Positions 24,759 through 31,780 of a stretch of DNA of 64,000 bases are shown here, in pieces. Origin of the DNA: Pseudomonas sp. TH31 (lineage in GTDB: Bacteria; Pseudomonadota; Gammaproteobacteria; Pseudomonadales; Pseudomonadaceae); the NCBI RefSeq assembly GCF_016650815.1, contig NZ_JAEKEZ010000029.1:1-64000 (forward strand), written 5' to 3'. The position numbers and the translations under genes were made by a program. The notes under the pieces are model-generated. The model searched no databases and had not been told where the DNA came from. It was given only the letters and a program-made list of their open reading frames with translations. Numbering within the stretch: the first letter of the stretch is position 1; the number at the start of each line of letters is the position of its first letter.

Positions 24759-25561
24759 AAAGCACCTCCGAGCAGGTCCGCATCACGGCGAGCCCACAGA
24801 GTCTGGAGCTTGGTAAGCCCCTTGCCGGTTACACGCGGAGTGGAAACGATCGTCTTGCCGTTCTCGGGGTGTTCGAAGGTGCTGAGCTTTGCAGTCAGGT
24901 AGCCGGATTCAATCGGGCCCTGCATCGGTTCGTTTTTGCGGACGGTGACCCAGCGACGCTGGCGCAAGAACGCCATCAGGCGGTTCTGGCCGGTGCCGAT
25001 TAGCTTCGCGGCTTCGGCCACCGAATAGGTTTCGTGCGTGACGGTCACCGCATCGAAGAAAGCTGTCTTCGGCGCGTCGGCGGCGACCTTCTGCTCGAGC
25101 ATCAGGTTTTCATGGGAAAGCTCGGTGTTGTCCGCTTCCAAGGCGACAACCTTCTTAACGTTGTCGGTGAGCAAGGCAAGTAAGGTGCGCGGGTCGTTGA
25201 GGGCTGCGGCGTAGTCGAAGGTTGGCTTGGCCGAAAACTCTTCCAGTTGCTGCCAGCGATCTACAAGTGCGGCAGTGAACTCAGGGCTGAGCTGCGCAAC
25301 GACGACGAAGCTGTCTCGCTTGCAAACGAGGTACTCCGAGGCCGGACGACCCAGGCCGTCGAGGTATTCCACCATTGGTGGAGAACCAATTGTCTTTCGG
25401 TTAGCCAATCTTTCGATGGTCCGCTTCACGCTGTCGTGGCGAGACTCGACCAGATCTGCGATTTCGCGGGAAGACATCGTGGTCCGCGACACGTTTTCGG
25501 AACTCACAAAACGTGTCGCGACATGGTTCGGGGTATTGCTTGAAATTGGTTGGCTCTGCAT
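24755..25561 (-). CDS. Rha-family regulator with antirepressor (KilAC/ANT) C-terminal domain
   Basis: 268 residues from the ATG at 25561. The N-terminal Rha domain shows MSSREIADLVESRHDSVKRT and the YLVCKRDSFVVVAQL signature. The C-terminal ANT part starts near VAADAPKTAFFDAV and ends with the RVTGKGLTKLQTLW segment. Such proteins counter phage repressors or interfere with host functions. The perfect inverted repeat 25485-25520 lies inside its first codons. Confidence 0.85.
   Translation of the reverse strand: MQSQPISSNTPNHVATRFVSSENVSRTTMSSREIADLVESRHDSVKRTIERLANRKTIGSPPMVEYLDGLGRPASEYLVCKRDSFVVVAQLSPEFTAALVDRWQQLEEFSAKPTFDYAAALNDPRTLLALLTDNVKKVVALEADNTELSHENLMLEQKVAADAPKTAFFDAVTVTHETYSVAEAAKLIGTGQNRLMAFLRQRRWVTVRKNEPMQGPIESGYLTAKLSTFEHPENGKTIVSTPRVTGKGLTKLQTLWARRDADLLGGAL
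25485..25520. repeat. Perfect 13-bp inverted repeat in the Rha gene
   Basis: CGCGACACGTTTT at 25485-25497 and AAAACGTGTCGCG at 25508-25520 with a 10-bp spacer. Same element as the imperfect copy at 19289-19324. Confidence 0.7.
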
Positions 25562-25625
25562 AATCGGTCTCAACTAGTGGTAATGAATCAGCCGGGGCGC
25601 AATCCCGGTTTTTTTGTGCCCGGAT

Positions 25626-26240
25626 TCAGGCGATTTTCAATTTCGGTCGGTGCTGGTCGAGCAGTGCTTCTGCCTTCCGGCCGAGCTCCCCTGCCCTCGC
25701 TTCCACCTGACGGCATTGCGTGGCGAACGCCGGCAGATGCGGCAAGTCCTCTTCGCACATCACCTGGTCGTCAAATACTTCGCTGCCCGTATCGATCACA
25801 TCGCCCAAAGCGCGAATTAGTGCGCCGAAGCTTTTGTTAGCGCATTGGTCGCTTGTCATCTGGCGAGCGCCGATCAGTCCGTAGCGGCCAGCCAGTTCGT
25901 TGATGCAGTGATCGCGAAACTCAGGCTCTAGAGCGTTCACCCATGACTCTTCCAGCCAAGACGGCATGTCTTGATCACCGGACAGCCAGCGCTGGACACG
26001 CTTCAACCACCGGCCGGTCGCCTTCACGAACTCACCAACATCGTTCAGCTCTGTCAGCGCGCCGAAGTCCGGCACCTCTTTAGCGGCGGCCTTGTCCGGG
26101 CACGCCAAGTGCAGTTCACGGCTCAGAGCCTGAGCAAAATCGTCCTGGCTCAGGCTGGTGCGTGCGATCTGGTTTGCCGCGTGTGCGACCAGAACTTGGT
26201 CACGGGTTTGCGCGCTGTGTCTTGGACTGGACGTTTCCAT
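25626..26240 (-). CDS. Early phage protein, first large gene after Cro
   Basis: 204 residues (LSQDDFAQALSRELHLACPD, then RWLKRVQRWLSGDQDMPSWL, ending with a helical LGRKAEALLDQHRPKLKIA). A homologue would be expected in many Pseudomonas prophages at this place. By position it could be the CII-like regulatory protein, but no helix-turn-helix is evident, so only the early-operon role is supported. Confidence 0.5.
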   Translation of the reverse strand: METSSPRHSAQTRDQVLVAHAANQIARTSLSQDDFAQALSRELHLACPDKAAAKEVPDFGALTELNDVGEFVKATGRWLKRVQRWLSGDQDMPSWLEESWVNALEPEFRDHCINELAGRYGLIGARQMTSDQCANKSFGALIRALGDVIDTGSEVFDDQVMCEEDLPHLPAFATQCRQVEARAGELGRKAEALLDQHRPKLKIA

Positions 26241-26293
26241 GGGGACTGCTCTCTTCTAATCTGGCTTCAACGGGTCAGCGACGGTGCTGGTTG

Positions 26294-26533
26294 TCAGGCG
26301 GCTACTTGGGGTTTTGACTCGGTGAGAAGCTCGTACAGATCGGGCCGCAGGCCGGAGATGGTCAGATCTCCACTTGTTGCGGCTTGAAGCTTTTTCGAAA
26401 GCTCCAGTGAAGGCTTCCGATGACCGCCCGCAATTTGGTAGAGGTAGCCGACGCTGGTGCCTGCCGCTGCCGCAACTCGATCGCGCTCAGGTGCGGTCGC
26501 CTTCTTGAGCCACTCTTGCATTTGGGTGGTCAT
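26294..26533 (-). CDS. Cro-like repressor (YdaS-type)
   Basis: 79 residues from the ATG at 26533 with GGAG seven bases upstream; the ORF start at 26557 is not supported. The helix-turn-helix is RDRVAAAAGTSVGYLYQIAG followed by GGHRKPSLELSKKLQAAT. Transcribed leftward from the operator region 26562-26630, opposite to the CI-like gene, so it is the Cro equivalent. Confidence 0.82.
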   Translation of the reverse strand: MTTQMQEWLKKATAPERDRVAAAAGTSVGYLYQIAGGHRKPSLELSKKLQAATSGDLTISGLRPDLYELLTESKPQVAA

Positions 26534-26561
26534 GGGTATTCTCCGTTTATCTCGCACAGAG

Positions 26562-26630
26562 TTTAGCCTTTGGCTAAATTATTTAGCAAGCAAGAGTTTA
26601 GCTCGGAGAATATTTATCATTTAGCTAAGA
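26562..26630. promoter_or_regulatory. Central operator region between cro and the repressor gene
   Basis: TTTAGCCTTTGGCTAAA (26562-26578) is a perfect 17-bp dyad with 7-bp arms. It overlaps a second dyad GCTAAATTATTTAGC (26573-26587). Further TTTAGC half-sites are at 26597-26602 and 26620-26628 (TTAGCTAA). This is a multi-site switch for the Cro- and CI-like proteins and the place of the two divergent promoters. Confidence 0.75.
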
Positions 26631-26647
26631 GCTGCAATCATTAGCGC

Positions 26648-27382
26648 ATGGATATTTACGCGATCAGAAAGCGCAACCTGGAAGCCCTCGCAGGCAACAG
26701 AAAGCGAAAAGAATGTGCGGAGAAATGGGGAACATCGTCTTCGGTGTTGAGCCAGATCCTCTCCAAAAACCCGGTCAGGAACTTGGGGGATGAGCTCGCG
26801 CGCAGGATTGAAGCCGCCGAAGACCTGCCGAAGGGCTACTTGGACAATGTCCGAGATATGTCACTGGTCGCTGAGTCAGCGACGGAATCTCAGCACACAG
26901 ATCTAAAGGATATTGCTCTCTGGGATGACTCCACGCCTATCGATGACGACGAAGTTTCTGTGCCCTTCCTTCGTGAAGTCGAGCTTGCCGCCGGCTCTGG
27001 CCGCTTCGTCATTGAGGAAAGCTCTAATTCTTTCCTGCGGTTCGGAAAGCGAAGTCTTCGTCAGAACGGTGTCCAATTCTCAAATGCAAAATGCGTGACC
27101 ATTCGTGGCAACAGCATGCTTCCGATACTGAGAGATGGGGCAACGGTGGGAATCAACACCGGCATCACATCGATCTCCGATGTTACTGATGGCGACCTGT
27201 ACGCGTTAATCCACAATGGACAGCTACGCGTGAAGCAGCTCTACAGACTCCCGTCAGGTGTTCGCCTGCGCAGCTTTAACCGCGAAGAACACCCCGATGA
27301 GGACTACACGTTCCAGGACATCCAGGATGAGCAGATCAGCATCCTCGGGCACGTTTTCTGGTGGGGTATGTACGCCAGGTAG
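26648..27382 (+). CDS. CI-type phage repressor with S24 peptidase domain
   Basis: 244 residues. The N-terminal domain carries the DNA-binding helices (RKECAEKWGTSSSVLSQILS). The C-terminal LexA/CI domain has the Ser in TIRGNSMLPIL and the Lys in QLRVKQLYRLP; the Ala-Gly in VELAAGSGRF is the likely self-cleavage site. RecA filaments should trigger cleavage and induction. The gene starts 18 bp after the last operator half-site. It should bind the TTTAGC dyads here and at 28463-28515. Confidence 0.9.
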   Translation: MDIYAIRKRNLEALAGNRKRKECAEKWGTSSSVLSQILSKNPVRNLGDELARRIEAAEDLPKGYLDNVRDMSLVAESATESQHTDLKDIALWDDSTPIDDDEVSVPFLREVELAAGSGRFVIEESSNSFLRFGKRSLRQNGVQFSNAKCVTIRGNSMLPILRDGATVGINTGITSISDVTDGDLYALIHNGQLRVKQLYRLPSGVRLRSFNREEHPDEDYTFQDIQDEQISILGHVFWWGMYAR

Positions 27383-27487
27383 GTCGCATTTGCCATAAAT
27401 TGACACCGGGTGACCTGGTCGGCAATTTCGGCAAATTAATCATCAACCGATTATTGACTTAATTGACTAGGAAATGCAGGAGGCGCC

Positions 27488-27727
27488 ATGCCCCTCACCA
27501 AACCAAATCAACAGCTCCGGCGCGACCTAAAAGAGGCTGCCGCCCTTCTCAAGTGGTCCGGAGTCGATCTCATGCAGGTGGCTGTGCGGCTTTCAGAGTC
27601 CGGGCATGAAGACGACGCCAAAGAGCTGCTGAAGATCGCGTCGAGTTACCAGGATGTCGAGGATCGGCTGGCCGGTTACGCTGATGAGGTGAAGGCGGGA
27701 AGGATTGTGCGGGGAAAGGCCGAGTAA
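27488..27727 (+). CDS. Small helical phage protein
   Basis: 79 residues, preceded by AGGAGG four bases before the ATG. A helical protein (QLRRDLKEAAALLKWSGVDL). TTGACA-like promoter sequences occur in the 105-bp space upstream. Unknown function, probably expressed in the lysogen with the repressor. Confidence 0.55.
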   Translation: MPLTKPNQQLRRDLKEAAALLKWSGVDLMQVAVRLSESGHEDDAKELLKIASSYQDVEDRLAGYADEVKAGRIVRGKAE

Positions 27728-27774
27728 CAGTCCGAGAGATTTGGTCATGTGGCCATCACAAGGGAGTGAAGTTG

Positions 27775-28290
27775 GTGACAACTATTAAGTTCAGTTATCG
27801 AGATGCGAAAGGGAATTTGAGCGAGAGGGAGCTGACCCAATGGTCAGAAAACTCGCTTTACCTTCAGGGTCGCTCCTCCAGCGATTCATTCCCAAAAACC
27901 TTCCGAAAAGACCGCATAGTCGAGGTTTTGCTTGGTGCGGAGCTACTTCTCAACGATACCGCTCCGCCCGCTCCTAAGCTCCAGCCAAAGCTGGCGGCGT
28001 CTGCGCTCGCGTTACAAGCCGCTTCAAGCACGCCTAACCCCAAGTCGCCGCTCGGCGGAATAAATCAAATTCTTTTCACTGGCTTCGCGGCCGCGCATCG
28101 GGCCGAACTCGAGCAGAAGGCTCTGGACTTTGGATTGAAGGTTATGAGCACTCCAGGTAAAACGCTGACTTTTCTCTGCTATGGCGATAACGCAGGACCG
28201 ACCAAGGTCGCTAAGGCGCTTGAAGCTGGGGCTTTTATCATTGATTCAGAGCAGTTTTTGAGCCTGGTCACGACTGGCGAGCTGCCTTAG
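27775..28290 (+). CDS. BRCT-domain protein
   Basis: 171 residues from the GTG at 27775 (AGGGAG eight bases upstream). The N-terminal 55 residues form a small beta-type domain (FSYRDAKGNLSERELTQW). A proline-rich linker follows. Residues about 100-171 are a BRCT domain: ILFTGF, GLKVMSTPGKTLTFLCYGDN, then AGAFIIDSEQFLSLV. BRCT domains bind phosphopeptides or DNA ends. In a lysogenic operon it may modulate replication or repair. Followed by a terminator. Confidence 0.7.
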   Translation: MTTIKFSYRDAKGNLSERELTQWSENSLYLQGRSSSDSFPKTFRKDRIVEVLLGAELLLNDTAPPAPKLQPKLAASALALQAASSTPNPKSPLGGINQILFTGFAAAHRAELEQKALDFGLKVMSTPGKTLTFLCYGDNAGPTKVAKALEAGAFIIDSEQFLSLVTTGELP

Positions 28291-28376
28291 CCGGGCTGGC
28301 GAAATGAAGGCTTAATCACTTCCGACGAAATCATGCGCTGACCTCCCCCTGCTGAATGATCCAAAAGACAATTTGA

Positions 28377-28400
28377 AGCCCGCCAAGTGCGGGCTTTTTT
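28377..28400 (+). terminator. Rho-independent terminator of the repressor operon
   Basis: AGCCCGC/GCGGGCT stem with a 5-nt loop and a T6 tract. Separates the lysogenic genes from the operator-controlled early rightward genes. Confidence 0.85.
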
Positions 28401-28462
28401 GTGCCTGAAATTCCACCTCCCTTGCCTCAACGACAACAAAGAGCTAAACGAAAATATGCACA

Positions 28463-28515
28463 TGCTAAATTTTTTAGCAGAAAGATATTGACGCAATGTT
28501 TAGCTTGGAGCTAAA
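28463..28515. promoter_or_regulatory. Distal operator pair for the early rightward genes
   Basis: TGCTAAATTTTTTAGCA (28463-28479) and TTTAGCTTGGAGCTAAA (28499-28515) are both perfect 17-bp dyads with 7-bp arms and 3-bp centres, like the central operator 26562-26578. A GAGCTAAA half-site lies at 28441-28448. The second dyad contains the GGAG ribosome binding site of the ATG at 28518, and a TTGACG -35-like element lies between the dyads. Confidence 0.75.
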
Positions 28516-28517
28516 TT

Positions 28518-28799
28518 ATGTTCAAGCCATCAAGCAACACCGGCCCAGCAACGAAAGCCGCACCGCTCTTTAGCGATACCGCTTCACCTTGCCGGATCAC
28601 CACCGGCCCAGACTCAAAGGCAGCGATGAACCGGCCTAAACGGTTCAGAGGGTTGGCAACTGACCCGGGCGTGCAGCGTAAAACGCCAAGAACAGTTATC
28701 CAGCGGGAGAACAAGCCGAAAGGCCCGTGGCTGGAAGAACAATTTGAGATAGGCCGGAGATCGACGCCAGTAGCGGGTCACGGCGGAAAGCATCACTGA
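28518..28799 (+). CDS. Small early protein directly behind the distal operator
   Basis: 93 residues, Lys/Arg/Pro-rich and probably poorly folded (MFKPSSNTGPATKAAPLFSD; VIQRENKPKGPWLEEQF). The GGAG in the operator is seven bases before the ATG, so repressor binding could also limit translation starts by blocking transcription at the same spot. First gene of the early rightward arm; unknown function. Confidence 0.5.
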   Translation: MFKPSSNTGPATKAAPLFSDTASPCRITTGPDSKAAMNRPKRFRGLATDPGVQRKTPRTVIQRENKPKGPWLEEQFEIGRRSTPVAGHGGKHH

Positions 28800-28846
28800 A
28801 GCCCGTTCAATGAGCGGGCTTTGGGATGACAACCGAGGGCAACACG

Positions 28847-29062
28847 ATGGAAAGCAAAATTCAGCAGTTGGCCCAGACGATGGGCGTGAGCGAAGCGGAT
28901 GTTCTGTTGTTCGCTCAACTGGCCGTAACGCAGCTCAAGGCTGGCAAGGAAGGCGTCGAAGCCATTAATGCGGCATCCGAAACGATGACCGCGCTTTGCC
29001 ACCGCGCCTTCATCAATAAGGACGACTTCACCGTAACGCTTTACGACATGGTCGCAGCTTGA
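28847..29062 (+). CDS. Small phage hypothetical protein
   Basis: 71 residues from the ATG at 28847 (MESKIQQLAQTMGVSEADVL), with GAGGG eight bases upstream. A helical protein. Its stop codon begins the first copy of the 55-bp leader repeat. Confidence 0.5.
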   Translation: MESKIQQLAQTMGVSEADVLLFAQLAVTQLKAGKEGVEAINAASETMTALCHRAFINKDDFTVTLYDMVAA

Positions 29063-29113
29063 CGGACCTTTTCCTGATGCACCTGGTGACGGGTGCATTG
29101 GGAAAACAACCGG
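29060..29113 (+). repeat. Leader repeat copy A
   Basis: 54 bp, nearly identical to 29328-29382. Contains the hairpin TGCACC-N-GGGTGCA, ending in an in-frame GTG CAT TGG GAA AAC AAC CGG. Precedes the ORF at 29132. Confidence 0.7.
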
Positions 29114-29131
29114 GCATCGGAGAAAGGCGAA

Positions 29132-29326
29132 ATGATCATCATCGAAGACGACTTCACAAGCGGTGCGCAGGTGAGCATGGAGATGGACAAGGAGGCGGGT
29201 GAGCTGTTCGTTTTTCACTGCCCTTCCGGCCAGGGCTGCAAAGTTAGTAAATGGCCGCTGGATAGCTACCACATGCCCATTGCCATGGCGCATTACGAAC
29301 AATGTTGCGAGGTAGAGCGTAGTTGA
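29132..29326 (+). CDS. Small acidic phage protein
   Basis: 64 residues from the ATG at 29132 (MIIIEDDFTSGAQVSMEMDK), GAGAAAGG upstream. Three cysteines in the second half (FHCPSGQGC, EQCCEV). An in-frame GTG start within the leader repeat would add HWENNRASEKGE. Unknown function. Confidence 0.5.
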   Translation: MIIIEDDFTSGAQVSMEMDKEAGELFVFHCPSGQGCKVSKWPLDSYHMPIAMAHYEQCCEVERS

Positions 29327-29327
29327 A

Positions 29328-29382
29328 TGACGGACCTTTTCACTGATGCGCCTGGTGACGGGTGCATTGGGAAAACAACCGG
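29328..29382 (+). repeat. Leader repeat copy B
   Basis: 55 bp, differs from copy A by a one-base insertion and few substitutions. The stem base change (TGCGCC for TGCACC) keeps pairing as G-U. Precedes the ORF at 29392, again with an in-frame GTG CAT TGG GAA. Confidence 0.7.
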
Positions 29383-29391
29383 AGCGAGACA

Positions 29392-29595
29392 ATGAACGAA
29401 GCCCAGACAAAACAGATTCAAGATATTGTTCAAGAGATCGCGACTGATGAAAGCATCAGCTTTGATGAGGCTTTCGCAATCGCGATGGGTATGTTGAAGT
29501 TTCATGCCGACGGCATGCCTAAAGGGAGAAAGGCGTCCGGCTGCGGAGGATCATCTCAAGCGGGAAGCAGCCAGCCCGACCAGTCGCTGGACTGA
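29392..29595 (+). CDS. Small helical phage protein
   Basis: 67 residues from the ATG at 29392 with GGAG nine bases before. Helical (MNEAQTKQIQDIVQEIATDE) with a Gly/Ser tail. Overlaps tail to tail with the minus-strand gene at 29556. Unknown function. Confidence 0.5.
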   Translation: MNEAQTKQIQDIVQEIATDESISFDEAFAIAMGMLKFHADGMPKGRKASGCGGSSQAGSSQPDQSLD

Positions 29596-29837
29596 CTGAC
29601 AAATATTGACGGATCGCGCGGATGCGAAAACGGTGAAGCAATCAGCCTGACCTTTTCCCTCAGGTCGTAGGCAGTTAGGCTACTTGAGCCGAAATAGGTG
29701 CCTGGCGGCATTTTCCTAAGCCCGTCGCCACCCTGAACTGTTCTCTTCAGTCCAAGCGCCTCCAGCCCCTTGTGGAGGTCTATGTAGTCCTCGCTATCGG
29801 CCTTGAAAATCTCAACTCGCACCATGTATTCCGCCAT
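29556..29837 (-). CDS. GhoS-like (DUF2622) small protein
   Basis: 93 residues. YMVRVEIFKADSEDYIDLHK and ALGLKRTV, then a PGTYFGSSS segment and a final VSQSSDWSGW match the pattern of phage proteins annotated as GhoS-like type V antitoxin, an mRNA-cleaving fold. No GhoT-type toxin is seen beside it. Opposite orientation to the early arm suggests it is expressed in the lysogen. The assignment is tentative. Confidence 0.5.
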   Translation of the reverse strand: MAEYMVRVEIFKADSEDYIDLHKGLEALGLKRTVQGGDGLRKMPPGTYFGSSSLTAYDLREKVRLIASPFSHPRDPSIFVSQSSDWSGWLLPA

Positions 29838-29853
29838 TACAACATTCCTTGTG

Positions 29854-29935
29854 TCGACTGTGGAAGTCGAAGCATATGGTTTCCCCTCGACTGTGGAAAG
29901 CGAGGAAGCAGGGAGCCTGCCCCTGTAAAAACAGG
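29854..29935. ncRNA. Row of four short hairpins in a non-coding gap
   Basis: Stems TCGAC/GTCGA (29854-29870), CCTCG/CGAGG (29885-29905), GCAGG/CCTGC (29908-29920) and CCTGT/ACAGG (29922-29935). The first two loops both contain CTGTGGAA. The whole gap 29838-30072 has no gene. It could be a small RNA or the structured leader of the minus-strand gene. Structure is seen by eye only. Confidence 0.35.
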
Positions 29936-30072
29936 TGCCATGTCAGCCTAACGATAACTGCCCTATCCTCTCTATGAGAGTACGTCGGGTTGTGAACTGA
30001 CCACCTGCTGCATTGGCTCGGCCTCAGGTATGAGAGCCAGACGGATCACACACCCATGCGACGCTGCCTACC

Positions 30073-30300
30073 TCAGTTCGAGATGGGGCCGCCGATAATG
30101 ATGTTCTTGCTTCCGCATTTGCAAACAGGAATACGAGCCTCAGACCGCCCTCGATAATATTCATAATCGCTTGCAGGGACAGTATCGAAGCCCTGCCAGT
30201 GCTCCTCTGTTCTCCCCCAGTCGTCCGAGCTACTGATGCACACGCCTTCGTGTCCACAACTCTCGCAGGTCGCTTTGCGACTGCTGTCTGACCAGCTCAT
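30073..30300 (-). CDS. Small zinc-ribbon-like protein
   Basis: 75 residues from the ATG at 30300 with a perfect AGGAGGT. Contains CESCGHEGVC and CKCGS, two Cys pairs suited to bind zinc. Minus strand within the rightward arm, so probably a lysogenic cargo gene. Unknown partner. Confidence 0.6.
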   Translation of the reverse strand: MSWSDSSRKATCESCGHEGVCISSSDDWGRTEEHWQGFDTVPASDYEYYRGRSEARIPVCKCGSKNIIIGGPISN

Positions 30301-30466
30301 GTTGACCTCCTTTTCATTTACGGCTTTCTGAAATTTAGCAGACCTTTCGCCTTTTTCTACCCGACACCACCCGCATGCACTCCCCTCCGCGCCCAACGGC
30401 AACCAGCGGAACGGATGAGTGCAGCCGAGTGTTGTTGGATCAACACCCGCCACTTTGGAGCCGACC

Positions 30467-30871
30467 ATGTCAGCACTGCGCAAGCCAATTCCCGAAGATG
30501 ACTTTCTCGAAACTACAGCCGGCCAGGACTGGTTGGCTGAGTCGGTAGAAGAATTGATAAGCCGGCGCAACATCGAGGCGCCTAACGCAATGGGCCGAAA
30601 CAAGGTACTGGTCAATGCCGACCACTTGCCGGAGGCGTTGGCGGATCACATGACCGCGCAGCCTGATCCCGATCGCTACATCGAGAAGATCTTGATCGAG
30701 CTGGTTGGTCGAGAGGACGACAGCTTGTTGCATCGCTGGGCAGTCCGCGCAATTGGCGGTGACCCACTGACCATCCGCGCCATGGCAGTCGACCTGATCG
30801 CTGTGCATGCCAACGCGTACCGCGATACAAAACGAGAAAGCGATCGCCTCGAGCGGGAATGCGGATTTTGA
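30467..30871 (+). CDS. Phage hypothetical protein
   Basis: 134 residues from the ATG at 30467 with GGAG seven bases upstream. Helical, acidic (DDFLETTAGQDWLAESVEEL). Overlaps the next gene by 13 bp. No family recognised. Confidence 0.5.
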   Translation: MSALRKPIPEDDFLETTAGQDWLAESVEELISRRNIEAPNAMGRNKVLVNADHLPEALADHMTAQPDPDRYIEKILIELVGREDDSLLHRWAVRAIGGDPLTIRAMAVDLIAVHANAYRDTKRESDRLERECGF

Positions 30872-31059
30872 GCCCGCACATTCTGATCGACCAAGCCCTT
30901 GAGGGAGTGGCCACGCCATTCGGCGCAGAAGACATCAGCCTACTGGTCCAGGCACTGATCACACGCCTCTTCACCGACGGCGCGATCACCATCGACGAGT
31001 TCAACCACTACTGCAAGCGGCTGCGCGACATCTGTCAGCGGCGCAAGGAGACGGCATGA
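30859..31059 (+). CDS. Small phage hypothetical protein
   Basis: 66 residues (MRILSPHILIDQALEGVATP), ending in a basic helix (YCKRLRDICQRRKETA). Overlaps both neighbours (4 bp with the next), in a translationally coupled string. Confidence 0.5.
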   Translation: MRILSPHILIDQALEGVATPFGAEDISLLVQALITRLFTDGAITIDEFNHYCKRLRDICQRRKETA

Positions 31060-31241
31060 GTACGGCACCGGTTAAATCGCTGATCGACGAGCAGCTTGAA
31101 GAAATTGAGTTCGCCGGAAAAACCAAGGACTCTGCGTTGCGCCTCGCGGCGCGGCAAGGGTTCGCCGGCGCCCCTCTACAGTATGGCTGGGTCGCGCCGG
31201 GCGTCTGGCTATTGAGATATAAGGCTAATTCGCCAAGCTAA
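31056..31241 (+). CDS. Small phage hypothetical protein
   Basis: 61 residues starting MSTAPVKSLIDEQLEEIEFA and ending with an aromatic stretch (YGWVAPGVWLLRYKA). Four-base overlap with the preceding gene. Unknown. Confidence 0.5.
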   Translation: MSTAPVKSLIDEQLEEIEFAGKTKDSALRLAARQGFAGAPLQYGWVAPGVWLLRYKANSPS

Positions 31242-31249
31242 AACGCAAT

Positions 31250-31528
31250 CTAACAAGTACCACCTCGACGGGCTTCCAATAATGCTGCCAACTCGGTGAA
31301 CTCTTTTGCCAAGTCTCTAAGGAATTCGGCGTCCCGTGGAAGTTGAATTTTGTTATCTGCCTTATCGGCGGCCTTTCCTCCGTACTTCACAGTTATAGAT
31401 TTTCTGTCAGACATAACGTTCAACTTATCAACCTGAGCAGTTTCGCTCTTACCGTCGACATCTACTAGATACGTCTCTGGCTCAGGAAAGTCGATCCAGA
31501 AACCGGGTGGATTTGTTCTTGATGGCAT
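31250..31528 (-). CDS. Small phage hypothetical protein, antisense
   Basis: 92 residues from the ATG at 31528 (GAGGG seven bases upstream; the ATG at 31534 is too close to it). Starts MPSRTNPPGFWIDFPEPETY, ends in a helix (LRDLAKEFTELAALLEARR). Opposite to the arm direction. Unknown. Confidence 0.5.
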   Translation of the reverse strand: MPSRTNPPGFWIDFPEPETYLVDVDGKSETAQVDKLNVMSDRKSITVKYGGKAADKADNKIQLPRDAEFLRDLAKEFTELAALLEARRGGTC

Positions 31529-31620
31529 GATCATTCCCTCGATTTTATAGAACGAAGTAGCTTACCACTCGACATTGTAGGAAGCGCCCCTGCAATGGCA
31601 TGGCGCAAGGCAGATGCAGC

Positions 31621-31737
31621 ATGACACCCCGACAACACACCAGACGTTTCTTCTTCTGGCGCAGCTCGTTCTTCGCGCTCGCCACCTGCACCGCCCTCAT
31701 GTTGTTCGGCGCCCTTTCCGCGCCGCCCCCTCAATAG
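31621..31737 (+). CDS. 38-residue single-TM peptide
   Basis: Starts MTPRQHTRRFFFWRSSFFAL and ends GALSAPPPQ. A basic N-terminus is followed by a hydrophobic segment (about residues 14-32). Directly upstream of the ERF gene. The ribosome binding site is weak (GGCAG), so this is a moderate call. Confidence 0.4.
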   Translation: MTPRQHTRRFFFWRSSFFALATCTALMLFGALSAPPPQ

Positions 31738-31780
31738 CTCACAACCTTAAACGCTGCGTGCATCGCGGCAAGGAATCCGT

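Noticed and set aside
29838..30072. Possible tRNA in the gene-free gap with several stems.
   Set aside because: No TTC-loop (GTTCAA-like) or acceptor stem with cloverleaf spacing was found.
31531..31734. Minus-strand frame rich in Glu/Gly/Arg upstream of the ERF gene.
   Set aside because: Low-complexity shadow of the small plus-strand TM peptide.
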